DNA of 39,494 bases from a virus, in IMG/VR virus record IMGVR_UViG_3300035698_005117, positions 1 to 39,494 of that record, one strand, 5' to 3'. The notes below the pieces were generated by a model that saw only the letters and a program-made list of their open reading frames with translations, had not been told where the DNA came from and did no database searches. The position numbers and the translations under genes were made by a program. Of this stretch, positions 18,690-26,480 are shown piece by piece; the first letter of the stretch is position 1; each line of letters starts with the position of its first letter.

Positions 18690-19274
18690 TTAAGGTTGTG
18701 TAGTATCTGGAAATAATGTCCAAAAATCATATTGGAATGTCACTGTATATTTTACTGATTCCCCTGCACCATAATCTAATGCAACATCACCTACACTTTG
18801 TACAAATGCATTGTGAAATCTTACTGATTTTGGCAATGGTATTCCTGCATAACTATACATAACTAAGAAAATGTCTTTTGTCACCAATCTCTTAAGTGGT
18901 CTTCGTGACTTACCAGCAGTTAATGCACTTTTTGGGTTAATGTTAAATATATTTTGTTCCCACTCCCAAAATATTCTCCTTACTGCCATATCTTCTGTTT
19001 CTTCAAATGTTGCACCTACTGTACCACCAACATCAGGTTTACCAGGAAAGAATTGCTTCATACCCATAAAATCTGATTGTGTTACTGTATTTGAACGTGA
19101 TGGTATACTTATACTTCTACAACGTATAAGTAAATCTTCCATGTCAAGTAATGCTGTTGTTGGTGCAACTGAATTAATCCCTGGAATTAATAAGCTCCAG
19201 GACCAATTTCGCTGGATATCCAACATCGTCTTCATGCGTCCTTCTATAGTGAAGTTATTTGGTGAACCTGGCAT
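18690..19274 (-). CDS. 19: Tail tube protein gp19-like
   Basis: 194 residues (T4 gp19: 163). The N-terminus LDIQRNWSWSLLIPGI, then LLIRCRSISIPSRSNTVTQS and DFMGMKQFFPGKPDVGGTVG follow the tube family pattern (interaction strand, then 'fPG' turn). The end FVQSVGDVALDYGAGESVKY with TVTFQYDFW is the usual final hairpin 'v..ig...ldy...e...y.vtfsyd.W'. It polymerises into the inner tube around the tape measure. It should lie directly after the sheath gene, but a GIY-YIG nuclease gene is inserted between. SD AGGAGG at optimal distance. Confidence 0.87.
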   Translation of the reverse strand: MPGSPNNFTIEGRMKTMLDIQRNWSWSLLIPGINSVAPTTALLDMEDLLIRCRSISIPSRSNTVTQSDFMGMKQFFPGKPDVGGTVGATFEETEDMAVRRIFWEWEQNIFNINPKSALTAGKSRRPLKRLVTKDIFLVMYSYAGIPLPKSVRFHNAFVQSVGDVALDYGAGESVKYTVTFQYDFWTLFPDTTQP

Positions 19275-19283
19275 AATTTCCTC

Positions 19284-20066
19284 CTATTTTATTAGTTCTC
19301 TTTCTATTTTCCATTTTTTATAAAATTCGTCTTGTCTTTTAAAGGATTTTCTTATACTCCCATAATTAAGATTGAATTTTATACAAAAATTATTTATATC
19401 TTTAAATTTGTATTCTTTTTTATTTGGTGAAATGAATGTATATGAATATTTATGATTTGCATTTAATTCTCCAAATCTACCTTTTTTAGAATCTGATATT
19501 TTTCTTTTACAACCATCAGTTCTCTCTGTACCAATATTTATATTACTTCTTTTTTCTACATCCCAATACTTCAAACGTCTGCGTATTAATGGTATTGATG
19601 TTTCAGTTTTTATTGCAATATTTTCAATTGGCATCCCAGAATCGTATAATTTTAATAATTCATTTTCATCAATATTTTTCCATCTACCATTTGATTCATT
19701 TTGTAAACCAGAAAATTCTTCTCCACCATCAGTTATATTTACTAATGGACCATTATTTTTTATAATTCTTCCTATTTTATCAACTAAATCAAATTCTAAT
19801 TTATACGATTCATTTTCATTTATTTTATTTTTATATTTAATAACTATAGGTTCTAAATTTAATTTCCATATTTTTCTAATTTTATTCAATCTATAATTAC
19901 TGACATCACTATATTTAGCTTCTGTTAAATGCACTTTCCAACGCCGTTTACATCCTTTGCCAACATAAAAGGGTTCATGATCAAATTCATATTTTCCATA
20001 AACATATTTTCCTGGTTTTCTTGGATCAAGATACACATAAACATAAAATCTTTTTTCATCTTTCAT
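19284..20066 (-). CDS. GIY-YIG homing endonuclease
   Basis: 260 residues. The GIY-YIG core is at residues 7-45: FYVYVYLDPRKPGKYVYGKY, then EPFYVGKGCKRRWKVH; Y10/Y12, G36-K-G38 and a downstream E91 (KLEFDLVDKIG) are the expected catalytic set. NITDGGEE near residue 135 is also typical of this phage family. The C-terminus has helix-turn-helix-like segments (IAIKTETSIPLIRRRLKYWD; FCIKFNLNYGSIRKSF) for DNA recognition. Inserted between sheath and tube genes, as free-standing homing genes of T4-like phages often are. A structured leader (20097-20156) and late promoter precede it. SD AAGGAG. Ends TAG. Confident on family; homing target unknown. Confidence 0.88.
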   Translation of the reverse strand: MKDEKRFYVYVYLDPRKPGKYVYGKYEFDHEPFYVGKGCKRRWKVHLTEAKYSDVSNYRLNKIRKIWKLNLEPIVIKYKNKINENESYKLEFDLVDKIGRIIKNNGPLVNITDGGEEFSGLQNESNGRWKNIDENELLKLYDSGMPIENIAIKTETSIPLIRRRLKYWDVEKRSNINIGTERTDGCKRKISDSKKGRFGELNANHKYSYTFISPNKKEYKFKDINNFCIKFNLNYGSIRKSFKRQDEFYKKWKIERELIK

Positions 20067-20073
20067 TTTAATT

Positions 20074-20156
20074 CTCCTTATCTGAATTTTAAAATTGAGA
20101 GGTAATCCTTACTTGATAAGGTTTCAGGAAATAGCTTGCAAACTACTGTCCCTCTC
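20074..20156 (-). promoter_or_regulatory. Structured leader with possible SD-masking pairing before the GIY-YIG gene
   Basis: GAGAGG at 20156-20151 pairs with CCTCTC at 20102-20097, closing a 60-nt element. Inside are the near-palindrome TAGTTTGCAAGCTA and the hairpin CCTTA-TCAAG-TAAGG (20121-20107). The same CCTTATC segment (20121-20115) is perfectly complementary to GATAAGG (20082-20076), part of the ribosome site GATAAGGAG, so two exclusive pairings are possible. The predicted late transcript starts at 20156, the first base of the outer stem. Confidence 0.5.
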
Positions 20157-20161
20157 TATAT

Positions 20162-20169
20162 TATTTATA
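20162..20169 (-). promoter_or_regulatory. T4-type late promoter box before the GIY-YIG gene
   Basis: TATAAATA directly after the sheath stop codon. Placing it at -13 to -6 puts transcription start at 20156. It may serve the nuclease and the downstream tube genes. Confidence 0.6.
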
Positions 20170-22062
20170 TTAAGCGTATTTAAGCTTCACATCTGAAAAT
20201 GAAATGCCTGACCTCGTGATCACCGTAGTAAACTGTATAAATTCAGCAGTTTTTACCGGAGAAACATACAAATCCAAATTCATTTGATTACTATCTATAA
20301 CGTTAGATGTGTTATTAGTTTCATCACACACAACATCATAATCAGTTACTCCACCACCAGCAAGAACACCACCAAGGAAGTTATCAACCAATGACCAAAC
20401 TCTCAATCTTGTTTGTTCTGTATTATTTTCAAATACAAATGGTAATAAAGCACTCTCAATATTATTTTCAATATATAATAAAGTTCTTCTAACTTGAATT
20501 CTGTCAAGTGCAGATTTCTTAAGTTGTGCAGTTTTTTGACCCCACATAACAAAACCAACACCTCTAATAAATCTAACTGTATTAATATTTTTATCATACA
20601 TTTTGCCGATATGATCTGTACTATAAACTTTAAGTTGATCAAACACAGCTAATGTTGCTCTATCTATACCAGCAGGAGCATTCCAAGGATCACTAATACG
20701 ATCTACTCTTGCATACAATGATGCACCATAGATACTATTTGGTAAATAAACAAATTTATCATTATTTTTATCATATATTTTTGAATATCCGGCATAGATT
20801 GCCATGTACGATGGTGAAATATAACCATATTGTTCAGCTTCAAGAACTTCTTGATAAGTAATATCATCTAAAGTTCCAGCTTGACATGTTCCAATACAGT
20901 CAAATCTTCTACCAGCTAATTCACCCATTGCTTGTTTTGTTGTTGTATTATAACTTGTACCAACCAAAATTTGTACTGGTAATTCTTCTCTATCATTAAA
21001 ATAAGCCCAAAACTCATCATCACCACTATCTAAACCATTTTCTTGATTTACTGTGCCACTTAGTAATTTACAGAGTCTATCATTATTATAAACAAAAAAT
21101 CCAGCATTATCTGTACCATCAGGTAAACGTGCAGAACCACTTGTTCCACTAAATGTGTATGAATAATCAAAAGTTTGTCCAATATTTGAATTAACATATA
21201 TTGCTTGTGAATTACCATTAATTACATCTGGAGCATAGAGTGATTTACCATCACTATCCAATTGTGGTGTTAATGTTGCATAATAAGATTCTAATTCAGT
21301 TAATCTTAATTTAACATCTGCTTTATCAGCAGAATTTGAATACATCTCATCCCATGTTTTATTTTCAGGTCTTTTATAAACTTTAATTTTAAATACTTTA
21401 CTTGCAATTGGAAAATGAGATGCTATATCAGCAGAAGTGCCACTTGACCAAATTGAATTTGGACCAGTTGTTGTAGCAGATAAGTCTGTTGGATAATCAT
21501 CATATCTATAAAGCCAATCAGCATCTGGATGCAATGTTTCTACAGTAACAGCATATTCATTACCTTCTTTACCTGGACTTACAAATCCGATAAGTAAAGG
21601 TTTTGTATTTGTATCACCAATAGTATCGATACTTGAAATTTTATCTGCTGTATCAAACACATCCGGTGTTGCTGTTAATGATGGTATACCATCAGATACT
21701 TGAGTTGTTACACTTTCTTGATTAGTATCAACTTGAATAGCTGCATACGCATCACCAGTATCAAATGCTCTTACTACGTAAAGATTTGATGATTCCTTTA
21801 AAAATTCAAGTGCTCCATATGAACCATAACCATATTCTGGTATTAATTTATTAATACCTGATAAACCACAACCTGATGTAAATACAGGATTACCAAATTG
21901 TTCAATATATTCTTTATCATTTGAAACTAATACAGGTCTTCTTATTGGACCTTTTGGTGATCTTACAACAATAGCACCATTTGAAATACCACTTGCTACA
22001 AGAATTTCACTTAAGTCAATTTCTCTACGATAAACGTCCGGTGTTGAAAATACTCTTGGCAT
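20170..22062 (-). CDS. 18: Tail sheath protein gp18-like
   Basis: 630 residues (T4 gp18: 659). The N-terminus PRVFSTPDVYRREIDLSEIL, then GAIVVRSPKGPIRRPVLVSN and YGALEFLKESSNLYVVRAFD is the classic sheath opening that forms the inter-subunit arm. The C-terminal domain has GVGFVMWGQKTAQLKKSALD, RIQVRRTLLYIENNIESALL, FVFENNTEQTRLRVWSLVDNF, the conserved handshake region. It forms the contractile outer sheath. Two late promoter boxes precede it. SD AGGAGG. Very firm assignment. Confidence 0.95.
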   Translation of the reverse strand: MPRVFSTPDVYRREIDLSEILVASGISNGAIVVRSPKGPIRRPVLVSNDKEYIEQFGNPVFTSGCGLSGINKLIPEYGYGSYGALEFLKESSNLYVVRAFDTGDAYAAIQVDTNQESVTTQVSDGIPSLTATPDVFDTADKISSIDTIGDTNTKPLLIGFVSPGKEGNEYAVTVETLHPDADWLYRYDDYPTDLSATTTGPNSIWSSGTSADIASHFPIASKVFKIKVYKRPENKTWDEMYSNSADKADVKLRLTELESYYATLTPQLDSDGKSLYAPDVINGNSQAIYVNSNIGQTFDYSYTFSGTSGSARLPDGTDNAGFFVYNNDRLCKLLSGTVNQENGLDSGDDEFWAYFNDREELPVQILVGTSYNTTTKQAMGELAGRRFDCIGTCQAGTLDDITYQEVLEAEQYGYISPSYMAIYAGYSKIYDKNNDKFVYLPNSIYGASLYARVDRISDPWNAPAGIDRATLAVFDQLKVYSTDHIGKMYDKNINTVRFIRGVGFVMWGQKTAQLKKSALDRIQVRRTLLYIENNIESALLPFVFENNTEQTRLRVWSLVDNFLGGVLAGGGVTDYDVVCDETNNTSNVIDSNQMNLDLYVSPVKTAEFIQFTTVITRSGISFSDVKLKYA

Positions 22063-22101
22063 TTTAACCTCCTAATTTTAATATCAAAAATTATAATATT
22101 C

Positions 22102-22109
22102 TATTTATA
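22102..22109 (-). promoter_or_regulatory. T4-type late promoter box for sheath, proximal
   Basis: TATAAATA, 12 bp downstream of a second identical box (22114-22121). The predicted start at 22096 gives a 34-nt leader to the sheath ATG at 22062. Confidence 0.65.
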
Positions 22110-22113
22110 TAAT

Positions 22114-22121
22114 TATTTATA
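22114..22121 (-). promoter_or_regulatory. T4-type late promoter box for sheath, distal
   Basis: The first of two TATAAATA boxes spaced 12 bp apart. It lies next to the left copy of the 27-bp direct repeat. Confidence 0.6.
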
Positions 22122-22123
22122 TA

Positions 22124-22150
22124 TTTTATTTTAAAATATTTATGAAAAAA
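22124..22150. repeat. 27-bp direct repeat, left copy
   Basis: Identical over 27 bases to 23036-23062, including the internal TTTATGAAAAAA. The two copies bound a 912-bp unit between gp17 and gp18. Confidence 0.9.
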
Positions 22151-22155
22151 TTCAA

Positions 22156-22215
22156 TTTTATTTTATTTTATTTTATTTTATTTTATTTTATTTTATTTTA
22201 TTTTATTTTATTTTA
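22156..22215. repeat. Pentanucleotide microsatellite (TTTTA)12
   Basis: Twelve perfect TTTTA units (TAAAA on the coding strand). The stop codon of the 142-residue gene lies inside it, and the tandem sheath promoters lie just downstream in the transcription direction. Confidence 0.95.
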
Positions 22216-22636
22216 TATACCACTCTTTAGATTTAAATTTTTCAATGAATTCACCAACATTAATATATCCTATTATTCCACCCATATCTTTACATTCCAA
22301 AAACAAACACAAACCATTTAACATATCATAATATTCAATTTTAAATTTTTCAACTTGACTAAATCTATCTCCACCAACACCCTTTATAATAAATTTATCA
22401 TATTCTTTACGACACACAACACTACCAACTTTTAAAGGTGTATCTAATGATAACACATAATTTATATATGAAAATGCATCTTGTACAGCATTATAATTAT
22501 CAACGGTGATAACATAATTTATTTTGTTTTGTTCTTTATCCCATAACGCAATTTCTAATATTCTGTCACCAAAAAATAATTTATAATCTTCAAGGTGATA
22601 TTCATCACACAGTATATTCATACTACTAAATTCCAT
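22208..22636 (-). CDS. Unrecognised protein in the gp17-gp18 cassette
   Basis: 142 residues, no recognised family. Mixed alpha/beta: a strand-rich centre (EIALWDKEQNKINYVITVDN, KVGSVVCRKEYDKFIIKGVG) and a C-terminal segment CLFLECKDMGGIIGYINVGE. No signal peptide or membrane helix. GGAGAAAA lies 10 nt before the ATG at 22636. The gene sits within the 912-bp unit bounded by 27-bp direct repeats, downstream of a nuclease relic, so it may be cargo carried with that element or a phage gene caught in the duplication. Its stop lies in a TAAAA repeat, so slippage would not change the protein much. Confidence 0.6.
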   Translation of the reverse strand: MEFSSMNILCDEYHLEDYKLFFGDRILEIALWDKEQNKINYVITVDNYNAVQDAFSYINYVLSLDTPLKVGSVVCRKEYDKFIIKGVGGDRFSQVEKFKIEYYDMLNGLCLFLECKDMGGIIGYINVGEFIEKFKSKEWYIK

Positions 22637-22684
22637 TTCAAATTTTCTCCATAAAAAATAATTAAAAGCTTATTGTCTTCATCT

Positions 22685-23022
22685 TTACCCATTTATAACA
22701 TCCATACATTGTCGTTCATATAATTTTCTTTTATCACTCAATTTTTTTGTATTACACATTGCTGAATTTGTTTGCCCATAGCACAATCATCATTAAAACA
22801 AAATTTCATAAATCCTTCAATAAAATTATTTTTCACCAATCGTAATCTTTTACCACAACATAAACAGTTAGTATCATCTTTTTTAAAATATTTATCATAA
22901 TATTCTAATTTCTTCGCATCATCAAAATTATGTACATCTATTAAATGTTTTTTTAATGACCCCAACCTTTCAAACTTTACATTACATATTTTACAATTAT
23001 AATTTAATACCTTTATTTGCAT
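22685..23022 (-). pseudogene. Relic of a zinc-finger homing endonuclease
   Basis: An open frame from ATG 23022 (AAGGAG upstream; a GTG at 23031 is too close to the SD) encodes a C-x2-C...H-x4-H finger (CKICNVKFERLGSLKKH) followed by CLCCGKRL and MKFCFNDDC. This matches in spacing the N-terminus of the Vsr-like nuclease at 10191-11267 (CFICGKEF..., NCLKC, FCSTC). After DDCA the frame runs to TGA at 22738, but the -1 frame continues sensibly as NSAMCNTKKLSDKRKLYERQ to a TAA at 22685. So the gene appears frameshifted and lacks the repeat and nuclease domains entirely. It is probably a decayed mobile element; a surviving DNA-binding fragment is possible. Confidence 0.65.
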
Positions 23023-23035
23023 TATAACCACTCCT

Positions 23036-23062
23036 TTTTATTTTAAAATATTTATGAAAAAA
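23036..23062. repeat. 27-bp direct repeat, right copy
   Basis: Exact copy of 22124-22150. It overlaps the last codons and stop of gp17 (stop at 23052). Confidence 0.9.
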
Positions 23063-25925
23063 GTATTAATGGTGAGTCGTCATCATCACCTAAATTATAC
23101 TCATCATCTATTCTTTTTACACTTGTATCCTTACCATCAAAAAAATGAGTTGTTAAAAAATACATCCCCCAAATCAATGATGTCACACAATCATCATGTG
23201 TTGTTCTTGTTTCTGCTTTAAATACGTTTGGTGTTACCTCTATGTATTTAGATAACTCAACAACCGTATCTCTATCATTTAATTTTAACCAACCATGTTC
23301 AAGATATCTTTTTAAATTCAAATTAGCTTTCAACTTACTTTTTTTAGTTGACCTTATGCCAATACCTTTTTTATCACAATTTAATATAAGTTCATTCTCA
23401 TATTCAAACCAAATAGTTTGAGCAGTTTCTCCACCCTCACCGTTATTTTCAATCATCATATAAGCATTATTATAATATTGACTTATACCAATACACACTT
23501 TAGCAAATTCGTGTGTGTCTATCCTATTGTATTTATATATTGCAACTTGCTCTACACTTTTTTCATTTTCAATTTTTAATACTTGAACAACAGAATTGTC
23601 TCTGCCAGTTCCTTTTCCTGTGTCAATTCCTAATATATAAAGAGTGTCCTTTTTTGGTTTTTCAAAAATTGTGAATAAACCATTCCATTTAGTTAATACT
23701 GGTGGTATATATTCAAATCTTTCAAGAACATCACCATCTATCAATGTATTTGATGATCCTAAAAATTTACACCCAAATTCTTGGTTAAATTTTATTATAT
23801 TTCCATTCAATAAACTTATAGTTCTTTCTTTCCATTCTTCATCTCTATCTGGATGTTCCCACCAACCAACTTTAATAGGAAAAAAATCATTTTCTCCCTT
23901 AACTGCATTTGACCAATAATCATAGAAATGATTTAATCCAAGTGGGGTTTGATGTCCTAACATATTGTTATATGACACACTATGACACCATTTATCACCA
24001 TCAATATGGTTCAATGAAAAGTCATAAACTTTATTTTTAGACTTTATGATTTTACTTATTGGTTCCCATTTTATATCTTCTGAAATATTTTCATAAAGAT
24101 TATTTATAATAGGATTATTTAAACTCAATAACATCTGTTTATGTCTTAACATTAACATTCTTGAGAAATGAAAATTCTTTTTATAATTTCCTTTTAACAT
24201 TCCAGAATTTACAATTTTTTTATAATCATCATCATTATGAGTATATTTCAATGATGTTATGATATCTTTTGAATATGGAATAACATCAAAGCTATCTCTC
24301 TTAATACTTTCTGGTAAATATTTTTCTTTTAATTGTTTTCTCTTAAATCTAAAACCAATCATATCATAATATTTTCTTGACATTGTTTTATTTAATTCAA
24401 TACCAAAATATTCAGATTCAACTTTAACTAATTCATTTGGTGGTGTTATACCATTCACATAAGTTGACAATATACCAAAATTGTTTAGAATAGCTCTAAT
24501 CTGCTCTATAAGACGTTTTGATGATAATCTAATACACACAGTCCCCTTATTAATTTGACTACTCCCATCACCATCCATAATGCCTTGTAACATAGATACA
24601 ACATTATCTCTTGACATTTCAAATAATCTTTTAGGTATTATTTTTCGTGGTGCTTTTCTATTTAAATCAAACCCTAAAGATATTAAAATATCACATAATA
24701 TCTTTGAACTAATACTATAATGTAAACCATCAGGACAATAATATTTAAAACCTAAAGAATTTAAAACACCACTAACATCATCACCACATGTTATATTTAC
24801 ACCAGAATAAAATATATTGTTAATATTTTTTTTACTTCTTTGAATGCTACCCTCAGATATATACAGGCCGATAAAATAAGCAAAATCTTTTGTTATTTTA
24901 TCAATTCTATAATCATTAACATTGTGTTGATAATCATCAATATTTATTTTTGGAATAACATCATTATTTCCCCATTTATTCATTCCATATTTAATAGCAA
25001 TATATTCAGAACCATCTAAATCTTCAGTTCTAACCCAATCAAATTTTCCATTTTTACATACCCACCAAGGATGTCTTAATGAGCATTCAACTTTAGATGA
25101 TTGAGATGTTATAATTTTAGTATCAACATACCCACTATTAACCATTATTTTACCATTATTAACTCCATCTTTACCTATAACAGAATATTCATCAATTTCA
25201 TAACCAATGTTTGGGTGTTCAATCATATCATAATTAATAAAATCAGATACTTCTTTTATACCATTTGGTGTATTAACAAATGTATCATCTGTAACACAAG
25301 AAACCATTATAACTTTAGAATTTTTACTTGATGATACAACAGGCATTGTTGCTGTAATAAATTCTTGTGCTACATGATTTTTTACTTTTGCAAACTCATC
25401 CATATAAAGTAATGATATTGCTTCTCCTGATATTGAATCTGAAGATGTTGTTGAAGATATTGCTCTCATGCCATTTGCAAGTCTAATTGATGTTTTATTC
25501 CACCCACCTTCAACAATACCTTGTTGTAACCATATTGGTAACATAGCATATGCTAACTGAATTCTTCTCATAATTTCAGTTGCAGTTTTTTCTTTATTTG
25601 CCAATATTGCAACATTTTTATCTTTATTAAAAATCATATAATGTAACAAATATACAGTTGATGTTGTTGTTTTTCCACTTTGTCTTGGTAATAAAAGTAT
25701 GACGGATTTTTTACCTTTTGGATTTGATATAAATGCTTTTAATATTTTTTTTTGAAAACCATACAATTCAATTCTATGTTTACCTTTATCATTAGAAACA
25801 ATATAAAAATATTTTTCAGCAAAATAAATAATATCTTCTTTACATTTTATATATTCATTTATCAAATCTTTGGTATAAATAATCTTTTCGTGTTCTGCAC
25901 GTAAACTTTTATTACCTTGATACAT
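23052..25925 (-). CDS. 17: Terminase large subunit gp17 with in-frame intein
   Basis: 957 residues, of which 210-659 are an intein; the spliced protein would be 507 residues. ATPase: Walker A LLLPRQSGKTT (residues 77-87), Walker B LLYMDEFA (172-179). The N-extein ends SKVIMVS and the C-extein begins TPLGLNHFYDYW, which together restore the conserved 'TTPNGLNHFYDIW' motif region of T4 gp17. Nuclease: GIDTGKGTGRD (D768), MIENNGEG (E826), HDDCVTSL (D911, D912), the RNase H-like acidic triad. It powers DNA packaging and cuts the concatemer. It follows gp16 by 8 nt. SD GGAGAG. Very firm. Confidence 0.96.
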   Translation of the reverse strand: MYQGNKSLRAEHEKIIYTKDLINEYIKCKEDIIYFAEKYFYIVSNDKGKHRIELYGFQKKILKAFISNPKGKKSVILLLPRQSGKTTTSTVYLLHYMIFNKDKNVAILANKEKTATEIMRRIQLAYAMLPIWLQQGIVEGGWNKTSIRLANGMRAISSTTSSDSISGEAISLLYMDEFAKVKNHVAQEFITATMPVVSSSKNSKVIMVSCVTDDTFVNTPNGIKEVSDFINYDMIEHPNIGYEIDEYSVIGKDGVNNGKIMVNSGYVDTKIITSQSSKVECSLRHPWWVCKNGKFDWVRTEDLDGSEYIAIKYGMNKWGNNDVIPKINIDDYQHNVNDYRIDKITKDFAYFIGLYISEGSIQRSKKNINNIFYSGVNITCGDDVSGVLNSLGFKYYCPDGLHYSISSKILCDILISLGFDLNRKAPRKIIPKRLFEMSRDNVVSMLQGIMDGDGSSQINKGTVCIRLSSKRLIEQIRAILNNFGILSTYVNGITPPNELVKVESEYFGIELNKTMSRKYYDMIGFRFKRKQLKEKYLPESIKRDSFDVIPYSKDIITSLKYTHNDDDYKKIVNSGMLKGNYKKNFHFSRMLMLRHKQMLLSLNNPIINNLYENISEDIKWEPISKIIKSKNKVYDFSLNHIDGDKWCHSVSYNNMLGHQTPLGLNHFYDYWSNAVKGENDFFPIKVGWWEHPDRDEEWKERTISLLNGNIIKFNQEFGCKFLGSSNTLIDGDVLERFEYIPPVLTKWNGLFTIFEKPKKDTLYILGIDTGKGTGRDNSVVQVLKIENEKSVEQVAIYKYNRIDTHEFAKVCIGISQYYNNAYMMIENNGEGGETAQTIWFEYENELILNCDKKGIGIRSTKKSKLKANLNLKRYLEHGWLKLNDRDTVVELSKYIEVTPNVFKAETRTTHDDCVTSLIWGMYFLTTHFFDGKDTSVKRIDDEYNLGDDDDSPLILFS
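23949..25298 (-). mobile_element. Intein with LAGLIDADG homing endonuclease in gp17
   Basis: Residues 210-659 of the gp17 reading frame (450 residues). Block A starts with Cys: CVTDDTFVNTPNGIKEV. Block B-like VECSLRHPWWV at 279-289. Two LAGLIDADG helices: FAYFIGLYISEGS (348-360) and MLQGIMDGDGS (445-455). Block F KVYDFSLNHID and block G NNMLGHQ followed by Thr. The last intein residue is Gln rather than Asn, with the usual penultimate His kept. The insertion is in the ATPase coupling motif, a typical essential site. The nuclease domain looks intact. Confidence 0.92.
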
Positions 25926-25933
25926 AAACTCTC

Positions 25934-26467
25934 CTATTCACCATCATCAATATTAATTTCTTTTGTTGGTAACATTTCATCATCAACTTTAAATTCAGCT
26001 TTAATTTCTTTCATCTCACTTCTTTCTGCTGCTTTATTAATCATATCCAATAATTGTTCAGATGTTAATTCAATTTTATCAGAAATTTCTCCATCAACTA
26101 ATGACTTTTTACCTTTATCCATTTTAACTTTAGCAACAGATTCATGTAACTGTCTTAATTCTTTTAATTGTGCAGTTATTGAATTTGTCAACTGAGAATA
26201 TACCTCATACATACTTGCTTTACTTCCAATTTTAATATCAGAATCTAATCTATTTAAAACACCTTTACTTGATTCAATAAGACATTTTATTTCATTAGAA
26301 ACAAAATCAGTATCTCTAATTGTTTTATCATCATCTGTTACTACTGGGACTAATTCACTTTTATCTCTCACTACAATTGATGTATCATTTGTAAATAATC
26401 CATCCTCTTCAAATTCAGTATCAAAAGCTTCTTCTAATCCTTCAAAAGCTGCACTTAACTCTGACAT
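25934..26467 (-). CDS. 16: Terminase small subunit gp16-like
   Basis: 177 residues (T4 gp16: 164). Acidic N-terminus, then a long helical core: RDTDFVSNEIKCLIESSKGV, SKASMYEVYSQLTNSITAQL, KELRQLHESVAKVK. This matches the antiparallel coiled-coil core of T4-type small terminases with the 'yEv...l' segment; the C-terminus is acidic. It forms an oligomeric ring that regulates gp17 and DNA recognition. Position right before gp17 is decisive; sequence support is moderate. Confidence 0.82.
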   Translation of the reverse strand: MSELSAAFEGLEEAFDTEFEEDGLFTNDTSIVVRDKSELVPVVTDDDKTIRDTDFVSNEIKCLIESSKGVLNRLDSDIKIGSKASMYEVYSQLTNSITAQLKELRQLHESVAKVKMDKGKKSLVDGEISDKIELTSEQLLDMINKAAERSEMKEIKAEFKVDDEMLPTKEINIDDGE

Positions 26468-26480
26468 ACTGTGTATCTCC

